From Prevotellaceae bacterium (GTDB taxonomy: Bacteria > Bacteroidota > Bacteroidia > Bacteroidales > UBA932), in assembly GCA_031278495.1 (NCBI GenBank), contig JAITKG010000136.1, forward strand, positions 1 through 15,184: a stretch of 15,184 nt of DNA, given 5' to 3'. Position 1 is the first letter of the stretch. Every line of letters starts with the position of its first letter. The notes below the pieces were generated by a model, which was not told the DNA's origin, searched no databases, and saw only the letters and a program-made list of their open reading frames with translations. This document shows, in pieces, positions 7,821-14,492 of this stretch. A program made the translations under genes and the position numbers.

Positions 7821-7828
7821 CAAATGTA
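7821..7828 (-). promoter_or_regulatory. Bacteroidota -7 promoter box (TACATTTG) for purA-purL-ubiE
   Basis: On the minus strand 7828-7821 is TACATTTG, an exact TAnnTTTG match 22 nt before the purA ATG. The expected leader is about 17 nt, too short for a purine riboswitch. It lies just past the rsmG terminator, consistent with a new transcription unit starting here. Confidence 0.6.
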
Positions 7829-7854
7829 CGCATTTTTTTACTTTTACCTGTACT

Positions 7855-7894
7855 GAAAAAATTTGCAGGAAAAAATATTTTATTCCTGTTTTTT
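7855..7894 (-). terminator. Probable intrinsic terminator after rsmG, possibly bidirectional
   Basis: Near-palindrome at 7866-7888: CAGGAA at one end, TTCCTG at the other, with AAATATTT inside and one A/A mismatch. Reading the minus strand it begins 12 nt after the rsmG stop and is followed within 4 nt by six T residues (7861-7856). Reading plus, TTTTTT at 7889-7894 follows. It fits a terminator separating the glycosyltransferase-rsmG unit from purA. Confidence 0.6.
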
Positions 7895-7900
7895 CATCGC

Positions 7901-8557
7901 TTAACGCCGGATATATACAATTTTTTTCCCGGCAAAAAAAGCGGCGGGAAACCATTGGCTGACGGGCGCAACCGTTACCGCAGCAGGCGCAATGGAATAC
8001 CGGGAAACGGCGCCGGCGATTTCGTCCGCAAGGTCGCCGCCCTTCAGGCAAATAATGCCATTGGGCAAACTGTGTGCGCCGCCGGCGTTGATTTTATCCC
8101 ATACCCAGCCAACAAACGCCGGCAAGGCAGTAACAGCGCGGCTTACCACAAAATCAAATTTTCGGGCAATGGTTTCGACGCGGGCATGAACAGCCGTAAC
8201 ATTTTGCAACCGCAGGCTATCGGCTACCGCCTGCACAACGGTTATTTTTTTACCGGTAGAATCTGCCAGCGTAAAATGGGCGCCGGGAAAGAGAATTGCC
8301 AGCGGGATACCCGGAAAACCGCCCCCCGTACCCGCATCCAGCACGCTTGCGCCCGGCTGGAAATGGATAAATTTGGCAATGGCTAACGAATGGAGGACAT
8401 GATGCAAATTGATTTGCGCTACATCCTTGCGCGAAATGACATTGATACGCGCATTCCATCCGGCATAAAGCGGCGCCAGTTGCGCCAGTTGCGCCGACTG
8501 TTGTTCCGTGAGCGCCGGAAAAAATTCCTTAAAACAAGCTGTATCCTCTACCGCCAC
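7901..8557 (-). CDS. rsmG: 16S rRNA (guanine-527-N7)-methyltransferase
   Basis: SAM-dependent enzyme that methylates N7 of G527 in 16S rRNA in the 530 loop. The product is 218 residues, slightly longer than typical. Visible are the N-terminal helix region with YAGWNARINVISRKD at 31-45 and HHVLHSLAIAKF at 52-63, motif I DAGTGGGFPGIPLAI at 74-88, LADSTGKK at 97-104, VVSRAV at 137-142 and CLKGGD at 170-175. The start used is the GTG at 8557. It overlaps the end of the upstream glycosyltransferase by 10 nt, which suggests translational coupling, and gives the N-terminus expected ahead of the FFPALTEQQ helix. A few residues of uncertainty remain over the start. A hairpin terminator follows the stop. 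Confidence 0.95.
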   Translation of the reverse strand: MAVEDTACFKEFFPALTEQQSAQLAQLAPLYAGWNARINVISRKDVAQINLHHVLHSLAIAKFIHFQPGASVLDAGTGGGFPGIPLAILFPGAHFTLADSTGKKITVVQAVADSLRLQNVTAVHARVETIARKFDFVVSRAVTALPAFVGWVWDKINAGGAHSLPNGIICLKGGDLADEIAGAVSRYSIAPAAVTVAPVSQWFPAAFFAGKKIVYIRR

Positions 8558-9687
8558 GTTTGTTTGTTCCTGAATTTAGCGATGAAAATAAGAAAAATAT
8601 AATAAAACGGATAACAGATATCCCATAGCCAGAGTATGGACAGCAATCCTTTTTCGCCCAAGCGGCGTTGCGCGCGGGCAAACAAAATAACCTGAACGGT
8701 AAAACGAATAACCAGCATCGCTGTCAATGCCAACAGCACGATATAATTTTCACATAACACTACTGCCGTCGCTACAATACCGGCGAAAAATAATAAGCGG
8801 AACAGGGCTTCCCCCAATGCCGGATAGTGCGGCCCGCGTGCAGACAAATCCAACGAGCGCAATTCATTTGCGCGGTGGCGTAACCAGTTGCCGGTGGAGT
8901 AATGCAGGGTGCTGACGGTAGTTGCTTCGCTGCCCAATGCCACTGCCGTATTCGTGTGGGTTGCCGTTTTATTGATGAAAACAATATCTTCCCGCAGGCC
9001 GTTGGTTACGCGCATATCAAAACCTTTGTTGGAAAAAAACAGGGGCTTGCGGTAAGCCATGTTACTGTGCATACCCATATATGCCTTGCGCAACAAGGCT
9101 TTTCCGAGTACGTGCAGGGCTTGCATGAAATGGTCGGCACGCATCCATAGCGTTGTATTTGCCAGCCGGGTGTAGCCAATCACGATGTCTTTCCGTTCCG
9201 TAAAATACCGCTGCATGGATTGCAGCCATTGGTTTCCGGATGGATAACAATCGGCGTCGATGAACAGCAGCAAATCATATTTCGCCGCTTTGACGCCGAC
9301 GCCTAAAGCCATTTTTTTGTTATGGCGGAATTTTTCATCCTTCACAATCGTGCGGAACACCAAGCGGGGATGAGCGCCCTGCATGGACGCCAGCAAAATC
9401 TCCGTATCGTCATCCGACCCGTCATTGACTGCCACTACCTCAAATTCGGGGTAGTCCTGCGTCAAAATGAGCGGCAAGGTTTTTTGCAACAATTCGCATT
9501 CATTGCGCGCCGAAAGGATAATGGAAACCGGCAACTGTTCGCCGGTTACCGGCTGGATACTTATCCGCTGGAACGCTACACGCCCGAATACCCGCAACCA
9601 GTAAATCAATTCTGTCACGAACAGTACTGATACCACAGCCAACAGCAACAGTTCTTCGACAGCAAAAACAGAAAGGATTATATCCAT
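8548..9687 (-). CDS. Membrane-bound family 2 glycosyltransferase
   Basis: 379-residue inner-membrane GT-A fold transferase. One N-terminal membrane segment (about 10-31) is followed by the catalytic domain: PVSIILSARNE at 53-63, VNDGSDDDT at 87-95, the nucleotide-sugar metal motif DAD at 144-146 in FIDADCYP, and the acidic pair ED at 233-234 in LREDIVF. Roughly three hydrophobic segments close the protein (about 295-312, 314-337, 348-370), followed by a basic tail. There is no processive QxxRW motif; the corresponding region reads WLRHRANELRS, so transfer of a single sugar is more likely than polymerisation. Donor and acceptor cannot be named. It may build a surface glycan or glycolipid. It is transcribed ahead of rsmG, with a -7 box close to its ATG. 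Confidence 0.88.
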   Translation of the reverse strand: MDIILSVFAVEELLLLAVVSVLFVTELIYWLRVFGRVAFQRISIQPVTGEQLPVSIILSARNECELLQKTLPLILTQDYPEFEVVAVNDGSDDDTEILLASMQGAHPRLVFRTIVKDEKFRHNKKMALGVGVKAAKYDLLLFIDADCYPSGNQWLQSMQRYFTERKDIVIGYTRLANTTLWMRADHFMQALHVLGKALLRKAYMGMHSNMAYRKPLFFSNKGFDMRVTNGLREDIVFINKTATHTNTAVALGSEATTVSTLHYSTGNWLRHRANELRSLDLSARGPHYPALGEALFRLLFFAGIVATAVVLCENYIVLLALTAMLVIRFTVQVILFARAQRRLGEKGLLSILWLWDICYPFYYIFLIFIAKFRNKQTWR

Positions 9688-9701
9688 GTAATTAAAATTA
9701 G

Positions 9702-9713
9702 GTACAAATGTAC
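9702..9713 (-). promoter_or_regulatory. -7 box TACATTTG inside a 12-nt inverted repeat, for the glycosyltransferase-rsmG unit
   Basis: The minus strand at 9712-9705 reads TACATTTG, an exact TAnnTTTG match and the same octamer as the purA promoter. It sits inside GTAC-AAAT-GTAC at 9702-9713. The distance to the ATG is 17 nt. No convincing -33 TTTG was seen upstream. Confidence 0.55.
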
Positions 9714-9758
9714 AACTTTTTTTCTTATCCCGGTTGCGTGCAGTATTTGGACTTACCG

Positions 9759-9806
9759 GATTTCAGAATTTAAAGATTTCAGGATTTGAAGATTTAAAGA
9801 TTGCGT
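9759..9806. repeat. Micro-tandem array, about 6 units of 8 nt (GATTTCAG/GATTTAAA type)
   Basis: Octamers in register start at 9759, 9767, 9775, 9783, 9791 and 9799. Five fit (g/a)ATTT(c/a/g)A(g/a); the sixth keeps only GATT. It lies in the 254-bp spacer between the divergent glycosyltransferase and GHL10 genes. No ORF or RNA structure explains it. Confidence 0.75.
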
Positions 9807-9810
9807 GATG

Positions 9811-9823
9811 CATAAATCATAAG
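9811..9823 (+). repeat. 13-nt repeat copy CATAAATCATAAG (copy 2)
   Basis: Exact match to 3398-3410. It lies between the 9759-9806 array and the first GC-rich element at 9833-9845. Confidence 0.6.
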
Positions 9824-9832
9824 GGGAAAGCC

Positions 9833-9845
9833 GGCTGGCGCGGCA
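9833..9845. repeat. GC-rich dispersed element, copy 1 (GGCTGGCGCGGCA)
   Basis: This 13-mer recurs exactly at 9878-9890. Its reverse complement, TGCCGCGCCAGCC, is closely related to the sequences at 11458-11474 and 11508-11524. It is preceded by CC, forming a local GCCGGC palindrome. Confidence 0.65.
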
Positions 9846-9849
9846 ACTA

Positions 9850-9881
9850 ATGTGAAGATGTGAAGATGTGGAAATGTGGCT
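9850..9881. repeat. Micro-tandem array, 4 units of 8 nt (ATGTGAAG type)
   Basis: Octamers start at 9850, 9858, 9866 and 9874: the first two are identical, the third is ATGTGGAA, and the fourth runs into the second GC-rich element. GC-rich elements bracket the array on both sides. Confidence 0.75.
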
Positions 9882-9893
9882 GGCGCGGCAGCT
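9878..9893. repeat. GC-rich dispersed element, copy 2, with small stem
   Basis: Exact repeat of the 13-mer at 9833-9845, extended here by GCT. GCTG (9879-9882) can pair with CAGC (9889-9892). The reverse complement reads AGCTGCCGCGCCAGCC, matching the family form GGCTGCCG...CAGCC seen at 11508-11524. Confidence 0.65.
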
Positions 9894-9920
9894 TGAATCT
9901 GTAAAAATTGTTTATCTTTG
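9893..9920 (+). promoter_or_regulatory. Promoter of the GHL10 gene: TTG -33 and TATCTTTG -7
   Basis: TATCTTTG at 9913-9920 is an exact TAnnTTTG match. TTG at 9893-9895 stands 17 nt upstream, at an acceptable -33 distance. The predicted start near 9925 gives a leader of about 17 nt before the ATG at 9942. This is the best-formed promoter in the window. Since no other -7 box was seen between here and the window end, it may drive the whole plus-strand block. Confidence 0.65.
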
Positions 9921-9941
9921 TAGCCGGAAAATCTTTAACTG

Positions 9942-11441
9942 ATGAAAAAATTACATTTATTCCTGCTTTTATTAGCCCTGTCCACATTTCCTTTCGCGCC
10001 ATTGGACGCCCAGCCGAATAAAAGGGCTTTGCGCGGGGTATGGATTGCCACCGTCGCCAATATCGACTGGCCTGCCAAACCCGGGCTGCCGGTAGCGCAA
10101 CAACAGGCGGAAATGGTTGCCCTGTTGGACAAGGTGAAAGCCTGCCACATGAATACCGTCGTTTTACAGATACGCCCTACCGCCGATGCGTTTTATATTT
10201 CCGCATTAGAGCCGTCCAGCTACTGGCTTACCGGCGAACAGGGCGCAGAGACAGGCTACGACCCGTTGCAGTTCGCCATTGACGAATGCCATAAACGCGG
10301 GCTGTATATCCATGTTTGGCTCAATCCCTACCGCATCACGAATGATACGGTTGTACATAATAAGTATGCCCCCGCCCACGTCATCCGCCAACATCCGGAA
10401 TGGATGGTTACCTATGGCAGCGGGCAATATTTCAATCCCGGTCTGGACGAGGTGCGGGCGTTCACCTGCCGGGTGGTGGAAGACATCGTGCGCCGCTACG
10501 ATATAGACGCCGTGCACATGGACGATTATTTTTATCCTTACAAAATCAAGGGGAAGGAATTTCCCGATTCGCTCACATTTGCGGAGCATCCGCGCGGGTT
10601 TACCAGCAGGGAAGATTGGCGGCGGGACAATGTCAACCGCATTATCAGGGAAATTAACGAAACCATTAAATCCGTAAAACCCTGGGTGGAATTTGGCGTT
10701 TCGCCGTTTGCTATTTGGCGAAATCAGGCGGAAGACCCCCGCGGCTCGGCAACGAAAGGGGGAACGACGAATTATGACGGTCTGTATGCCGATATACTGC
10801 TTTGGCAGGCGCAGGGGTGGATAGATTATGTGTTGCCGCAGTTATATTTTCACATCGGTTTCCCGGTGGCTGATTATGCAGTGCTTGCCGACTGGTGGTC
10901 GCAGTACAGCTATGGGACTACCGTGTATGCCGGGCTGGCGCCGTACAGGATTTCCAAAAAGTCGCCGCAAAAGGAATGGCGTAGCAAAAAGGAAATACTC
11001 CGGCAAATCCGCCGGAACAGCGAGGATCCGAATTTGAAAGGCGAAATTTATTTCAGTGCGAAATCATTGTTCCGTAACCCCGACGTGGGTTTGGAAAAAC
11101 GGCTGCCGAAGAAGGAATACCGTACGTGGAGCATTGCGCCGGAAAATAACCGTATTGCCCGCATTGCGCCGGAGAGCCCGTCGGGAGTAGTCCTGCAAGC
11201 GGTGAACGGGCAGGAGGTACGTTTGCAGTGGGAGCGGGGGGAAAACGCCAAACGGTTTGTGGTGTATAAATTCAAGCGGAACCAGCCGGTCAATTTGGAT
11301 AATCCCGCCGCCATTGTCGCGGTTACGGGCTTAACGGAGGTAACGCTGCCCTGCAAAAGCCGCTGCCTGAAAAAATACCGCTTCGGCGTTACCGCCCTCA
11401 GCCCTTCCCATACGGAAAGCGCAGTGGTGTTTTTTGATTAG
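9942..11441 (+). CDS. Secreted GHL10-family glycoside hydrolase (YddW/DigH-like) with C-terminal Fn3-like domain
   Basis: 499 residues. Signal peptide at 1-24 (MKKLHLFLLLLALS, cleavage near LDAQ, no lipobox Cys), so periplasmic or secreted. The GHL10/DUF187 barrel starts at once: KRALRGVWIATVANIDWP (28-45), KACHMNTVVLQIRPTADAFY (66-85), the YWLTGEQG and YDPLQFAIDECHKRGL segments, IHVWLNPYRI (123-132), the conserved DAVHMDDYFYPY (189-200, likely catalytic acids Asp194/Asp195) and EFGVSPFAIWR (250-260). After about residue 410 an Fn3-like beta domain follows (VRLQWERGENAKRFVVYKF). The Escherichia coli family member YddW (DigH) cleaves peptidoglycan glycans stripped of stem peptides; that activity is inferred here. 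It is followed by four sugar-metabolism genes on the same strand after a repeat-filled 127-bp gap. Confidence 0.92.
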   Translation: MKKLHLFLLLLALSTFPFAPLDAQPNKRALRGVWIATVANIDWPAKPGLPVAQQQAEMVALLDKVKACHMNTVVLQIRPTADAFYISALEPSSYWLTGEQGAETGYDPLQFAIDECHKRGLYIHVWLNPYRITNDTVVHNKYAPAHVIRQHPEWMVTYGSGQYFNPGLDEVRAFTCRVVEDIVRRYDIDAVHMDDYFYPYKIKGKEFPDSLTFAEHPRGFTSREDWRRDNVNRIIREINETIKSVKPWVEFGVSPFAIWRNQAEDPRGSATKGGTTNYDGLYADILLWQAQGWIDYVLPQLYFHIGFPVADYAVLADWWSQYSYGTTVYAGLAPYRISKKSPQKEWRSKKEILRQIRRNSEDPNLKGEIYFSAKSLFRNPDVGLEKRLPKKEYRTWSIAPENNRIARIAPESPSGVVLQAVNGQEVRLQWERGENAKRFVVYKFKRNQPVNLDNPAAIVAVTGLTEVTLPCKSRCLKKYRFGVTALSPSHTESAVVFFD

Positions 11442-11455
11442 TCGAATGTTGAAAA

Positions 11456-11474
11456 CCGGCTGCCGCGGCTGGCG
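11456..11474. repeat. GC-rich dispersed element, copy 3
   Basis: CCGGCTGCCGCGGCTGGCG contains the perfect palindrome GCCGCGGC at 11462-11469 and shares GGCTGCCGCG with the reverse complement of the copies at 9833 and 9878. The heptamer array at 11474 begins immediately after it. Confidence 0.6.
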
Positions 11475-11508
11475 AGTTAAGAACTAAGAGTTAAGAGTTA
11501 AGAATTGG
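11474..11508. repeat. Micro-tandem array, 5 units of 7 nt (GAGTTAA type)
   Basis: Heptamers start at 11474, 11481, 11488, 11495 and 11502. Three are GAGTTAA; the others are GAACTAA and GAATTGG. GC-rich elements lie directly on both sides. Confidence 0.75.
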
Positions 11509-11528
11509 GCTGCCGGCGTCAGCCAATT
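11503..11528. repeat. GC-rich dispersed element, copy 4, an imperfect palindrome
   Basis: GGCTG-CCGGCGT-CAGCC (11508-11524) is palindromic apart from one C/T mismatch. The symmetry extends into AATT on both sides (11503-11506 and 11525-11528) with a single bulged G at 11507. No T-run follows, so it is not a standard terminator for the GHL10 gene. It separates two tandem arrays with different units. Confidence 0.65.
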
Positions 11529-11568
11529 AGTCACATTAAATAATTAGTCACATTAGCACATTAAGCAC
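11526..11568. repeat. Micro-tandem array, 5 units of 8-9 nt (ATTAGTCAC type) ending at a start codon
   Basis: Units start at 11526, 11535, 11543, 11552 and 11560, with forms ATTAGTCAC (twice), ATTAAATA, ATTAGCAC and ATTAAGCAC. The next unit would begin AT, and that AT is the ATG of the ROK gene at 11569. The array therefore supplies the whole upstream leader of that gene, with no ribosome binding site. Confidence 0.75.
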
Positions 11569-12519
11569 ATGGTTATCGGAATTGACCTGGGCGGGACAAA
11601 AATAACCGGAGCGGTTTTCGACCGCAAAGGAACGGTTCTCTGTAAGCAATCCGCATTGCTGGAGCGGCGGCAGGGGGCGGAAGCCGGCGCGTTAGTCCGG
11701 GAAATTATCGCCCAACTTATCGCGCTGCACGGGGCGGAAGAGGAACATATCGCCGCTATCGGCATTTGCGTGCCCGGCATAGCCAACAGCAAGACCGGCA
11801 AAGTATGGGCGCCAAATATCGCCGGTTGGGAAGATTATCCCTTGCAACAGGAATTGGAAGCCTCTTTCCGCACGGCGCAGGTGCACATAGCCAGCGACCG
11901 TACCTGTTATATCCTCGGCGAAGCTTGGAAAGGCGCGGCACAGGATTGCCGCAATGCGCTGTTCATTGCCGTCGGCACCGGCATCGGGCTGGGCATTTTG
12001 GCGGATGGACGGGTACTTCACGGACATGGGGATATCGTGGGCGCCACCGGCTGGATGGCGCTGGAAACGCCCTACCGGGAAGAATATGCCACTTACGGTT
12101 GTTTTGAAAGCCACGCTTCGGGGAACGGTATTGCCCGGCAAGCGCAACGGATATGCGAAGAAAACCGCCTGTTCAAGGAAAGCGTCCTTTACCGTACAAC
12201 GCCCACGTCTATTACGGCGCAGGACGTGTTTCATGCTTATGAACAAAACGATCCTTTGGCGGCGTATGTCCTGAATAAAGCCATCACGATGTGGGGCATG
12301 GCTTCGGCGAATTTGGTCAGCCTCTTTAATCCCGAAAAAATCCTTTGGGGCGGCGGCGTTTTCGGACATGCTATCCGTTTTTTAAGCCGCATTTATGAGG
12401 AAGCTTGCCGCTGGGCGCAACCGGTCGCTATAAAGCAAGTGCGGTTTGAAGTTTCTCAATTGGGCGGCGACGCCGGATTGTATGGCGCGGGGCGTTTGGC
12501 TTTAATGAATGTTGAATAA
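11569..12519 (+). CDS. ROK-family sugar kinase, zinc-motif-less subtype
   Basis: 316 residues. ROK proteins without an N-terminal helix-turn-helix are usually ATP-dependent kinases of glucose, GlcNAc, ManNAc or related sugars. The phosphate-binding motif is DLGGTK at 6-11 and the adenosine-side motif is GTGIGLG at 136-142. The putative catalytic base is Asp110 in IASDRTCYILGEA, where most ROK kinases read NDANAAALGE. The zinc ligands typical of ROK (GH before, then CxCGxxGC) are missing: the region reads GATGWMALETPYR, then YATYGCFESHASG, keeping only the last GC.ES part with Cys178. The substrate cannot be named; an amino sugar is suggested by the neighbours. It is the first gene after the GHL10 hydrolase, and the MFS gene follows after 15 nt. 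Confidence 0.88.
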   Translation: MVIGIDLGGTKITGAVFDRKGTVLCKQSALLERRQGAEAGALVREIIAQLIALHGAEEEHIAAIGICVPGIANSKTGKVWAPNIAGWEDYPLQQELEASFRTAQVHIASDRTCYILGEAWKGAAQDCRNALFIAVGTGIGLGILADGRVLHGHGDIVGATGWMALETPYREEYATYGCFESHASGNGIARQAQRICEENRLFKESVLYRTTPTSITAQDVFHAYEQNDPLAAYVLNKAITMWGMASANLVSLFNPEKILWGGGVFGHAIRFLSRIYEEACRWAQPVAIKQVRFEVSQLGGDAGLYGAGRLALMNVE

Positions 12520-12534
12520 AAAAATACTGTAAAC

Positions 12535-13668
12535 ATGGTTAACGAATACAATAAAACGTTGGTTTTTATAGCCGGTTGTGCGGGACTGGCTTTTTTCGGG
12601 GTTACGATGCTGGCTTTGGGACCTGTGCTTTCGCATTTGAGCGAAGGCGCAAACGCCTTGCCGGCGACCCTGTCTATCGGGATTATTATCGGCACGGTCA
12701 TCTTTGGTCCAGTAGTAGACAAATTCGGTTATAAAGGATTATTGGTTACCGGTTCGGTCTTGGCGTTATGCGGAATTCAGGGGCTGGCTCATTTAACGGT
12801 GATATCGCTTCTTCATATATCCATGTTGATGCTGGGCATTGGCGGCGGCATCCTCAATGGCGAAACCAATGCGCTGGTGGCGGCAATTTATGACGACAAA
12901 ACGCGCGGCGGACGATTGAGCGTGCTCGGCGCTTTCTACTGTATCGGCGCACTGTTGTGGACATTGCTGAATTATTTTATAAAAGATAACTATACTTTAC
13001 CGCTCAATACCATATCGGCGATAATGGTGGTATTTATCGTATTTTTTATGTTGATACGGTTTCCGCAGCCCCAACCGTATAATAGCGTATCTGCCTCGAA
13101 AACGTTGGGCTTATTGAAATATCCGGCATTGCTCCTTTTTGCTTTCCTGCTGTTTTTCCAAAGCGGGTTTGAAGGCATTAGCGGCAATTTTACCATACGG
13201 TTTTTGGAAAATACACAAAATATGGCTGCGGATGCGGCAACACTTTCCCTCACATGGTTTACGATAGGAATGCTCACCGGGCGTTTGCCGATGGGTTTCC
13301 TGATGAAAAAATTGAGCGGCAGTACAACGCTTTGCCTGTACCTGTGCGTAGCTTTTGCCGGCGTAGCGCTTCTTTATTTTGCCTCTTCAACAGGAAGCGT
13401 ATATGCGGCTACTGCGTTAATTGGATTGGGCGTAGGCGCAACCTATCCCGTAGTATTTAATTACCTCGGCGGCACATTCAAAGAACTGTCAGGAACGGTG
13501 TTTTCCATTGCTATTTTTATTGGATTGTGCGGCCAGTTTATTTTCAATAAAGGAATCGGCGTGTTGTTTGACAGGGCGCAGTTCGGCTATTTTCCCGCCG
13601 CATTGGCTTTTGCCGTAGTGATGATGTTAATTTTATTACCGGTAGCAAAAAGCAAACTCAAAAAATAA
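12535..13668 (+). CDS. MFS sugar transporter, FucP-like
   Basis: 377-residue inner-membrane protein with hydrophobic segments throughout, consistent with about 12 helices. The MFS loop 2-3 motif is GPVVDKFGYKG at 58-68, with the equivalent TGRLPMGFLMKKLSG in the second half. GGGILNGETNALVAAIYDD (103-121) followed by LGAFYCIGALLW resembles the FucP/FHS sugar:proton symporters, which carry an Asn in the same place. Import of the sugar phosphorylated by the ROK kinase is the simplest role, since the genes are 15 nt apart and no promoter lies between them. Export cannot be excluded. The end is 22 nt from the SIS gene. Confidence 0.85.
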   Translation: MVNEYNKTLVFIAGCAGLAFFGVTMLALGPVLSHLSEGANALPATLSIGIIIGTVIFGPVVDKFGYKGLLVTGSVLALCGIQGLAHLTVISLLHISMLMLGIGGGILNGETNALVAAIYDDKTRGGRLSVLGAFYCIGALLWTLLNYFIKDNYTLPLNTISAIMVVFIVFFMLIRFPQPQPYNSVSASKTLGLLKYPALLLFAFLLFFQSGFEGISGNFTIRFLENTQNMAADAATLSLTWFTIGMLTGRLPMGFLMKKLSGSTTLCLYLCVAFAGVALLYFASSTGSVYAATALIGLGVGATYPVVFNYLGGTFKELSGTVFSIAIFIGLCGQFIFNKGIGVLFDRAQFGYFPAALAFAVVMMLILLPVAKSKLKK

Positions 13669-13690
13669 AACAATTTAAAAACTCAAAAAA

Positions 13691-14452
13691 ATGTTAGCAT
13701 TAGAATGGTTAGCAAATGCCCGCGGCATTATGCAAAAAATTGAAAACACCCAGTTGGAAAACATCCGGAAAGCGGCGTTGGCTATGGCAGACAGCATCGG
13801 CTCGAATCACTGGGTACACACGTTCGGTTGTGGCCATGCCACTATTCCCGTAGAGGAAATGTATCCCCGTATAGGCGGTTTTGTGGGCTTCCACCCGATA
13901 GTGGAACTGCCGATGACTTTCTTTACCGGCATCACCGGGCAAATGGGTATTCACCAGTTCCTGTTCCTCGAACGCGCCGAAGGATACGGTAACGCTATTA
14001 TGAAATCCTACAATTTTAGCGACAAGGATTGTATCTGGATTTTTTCCCACACCGGCATCAACAATGTAAATATTGATGTGGCGTTGAAAGCGAAAGAACT
14101 GGGGTTAAAAGTCATTGTTTACGGTTCTGCCGCCGAAGCAAAAGGCAAAACAACGCGCCACCCCAGCGGAAAAACCCTGTTTGAGCTGGCAGATATCGTG
14201 GTGGATTCATGTGTGCCGGTGGTGGATGCTTCGGTTCCGTTAAAAAACCACCAGGATAAGGTCGGGCCTGTCTCCACGCTTGCCTTTGTTACATTGGTGT
14301 GGATGACTATTACCACCGTAGCGGAAATTTTGGCGGACAGGGGCGTTAAGCTCTACATTCACCCGTCGCACAATGTGCCGGGCGATACGACCGCCCATGA
14401 ACGCTTGGACGCCTGCCTTGCCGAATACAAAAAACGCGTCGCCACGATTTAA
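13691..14452 (+). CDS. UPF0309 / NagS-like SIS-domain sugar-phosphate enzyme
   Basis: 253 residues. The SIS fold shows FGCGHA at 45-50 (first phosphate-binding turn), then IFSHTGINNVNIDVALKAKELG at 117-138, the typical SIS strand-Ser/Thr-Gly-helix element. HPSGKTLFELADIVVDSCVP (157-176) and GPVSTLAFVTLVWMT (192-206) are UPF0309-type features. The whole protein looks like the 'sugar isomerase domain' UPF0309 group, not MurQ or GlmS. From memory, the Streptomyces member NagS dehydrates N-acetylglucosamine 6-phosphate to a Chromogen I phosphate; whether this protein does the same is inference. It lies between the MFS gene (22 nt) and the creatininase-family gene (40 nt), so they probably form one operon. 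Confidence 0.85.
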   Translation: MLALEWLANARGIMQKIENTQLENIRKAALAMADSIGSNHWVHTFGCGHATIPVEEMYPRIGGFVGFHPIVELPMTFFTGITGQMGIHQFLFLERAEGYGNAIMKSYNFSDKDCIWIFSHTGINNVNIDVALKAKELGLKVIVYGSAAEAKGKTTRHPSGKTLFELADIVVDSCVPVVDASVPLKNHQDKVGPVSTLAFVTLVWMTITTVAEILADRGVKLYIHPSHNVPGDTTAHERLDACLAEYKKRVATI

Positions 14453-14492
14453 ATGTCTGATGCAGTATAAAACCTGTCAATATTTACAAGCT

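Noticed and set aside
7799..7900. Purine riboswitch upstream of purA
   Set aside because: The predicted leader is about 17 nt. The only structure in the spacer is the terminator hairpin next to the rsmG stop.
7469..8386. 305-codon plus-strand open frame
   Set aside because: It runs antisense across purA, the promoter/terminator spacer and rsmG. Its product shows no recognisable domain, while the minus-strand genes are certain.
11442..11568. Intrinsic terminator after the GHL10 gene
   Set aside because: The palindrome at 11503-11528 is followed by AATTAGTCAC, not a T-run, so readthrough into the ROK operon remains possible.
13691..14452. MurQ (MurNAc-6-phosphate etherase) as identity of the SIS protein
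   Set aside because: The sequence matches the UPF0309 pattern (FGCGHA, HPSGKTLFELAD, GPVSTLAFVTL) and not the MurQ pattern as I know it.
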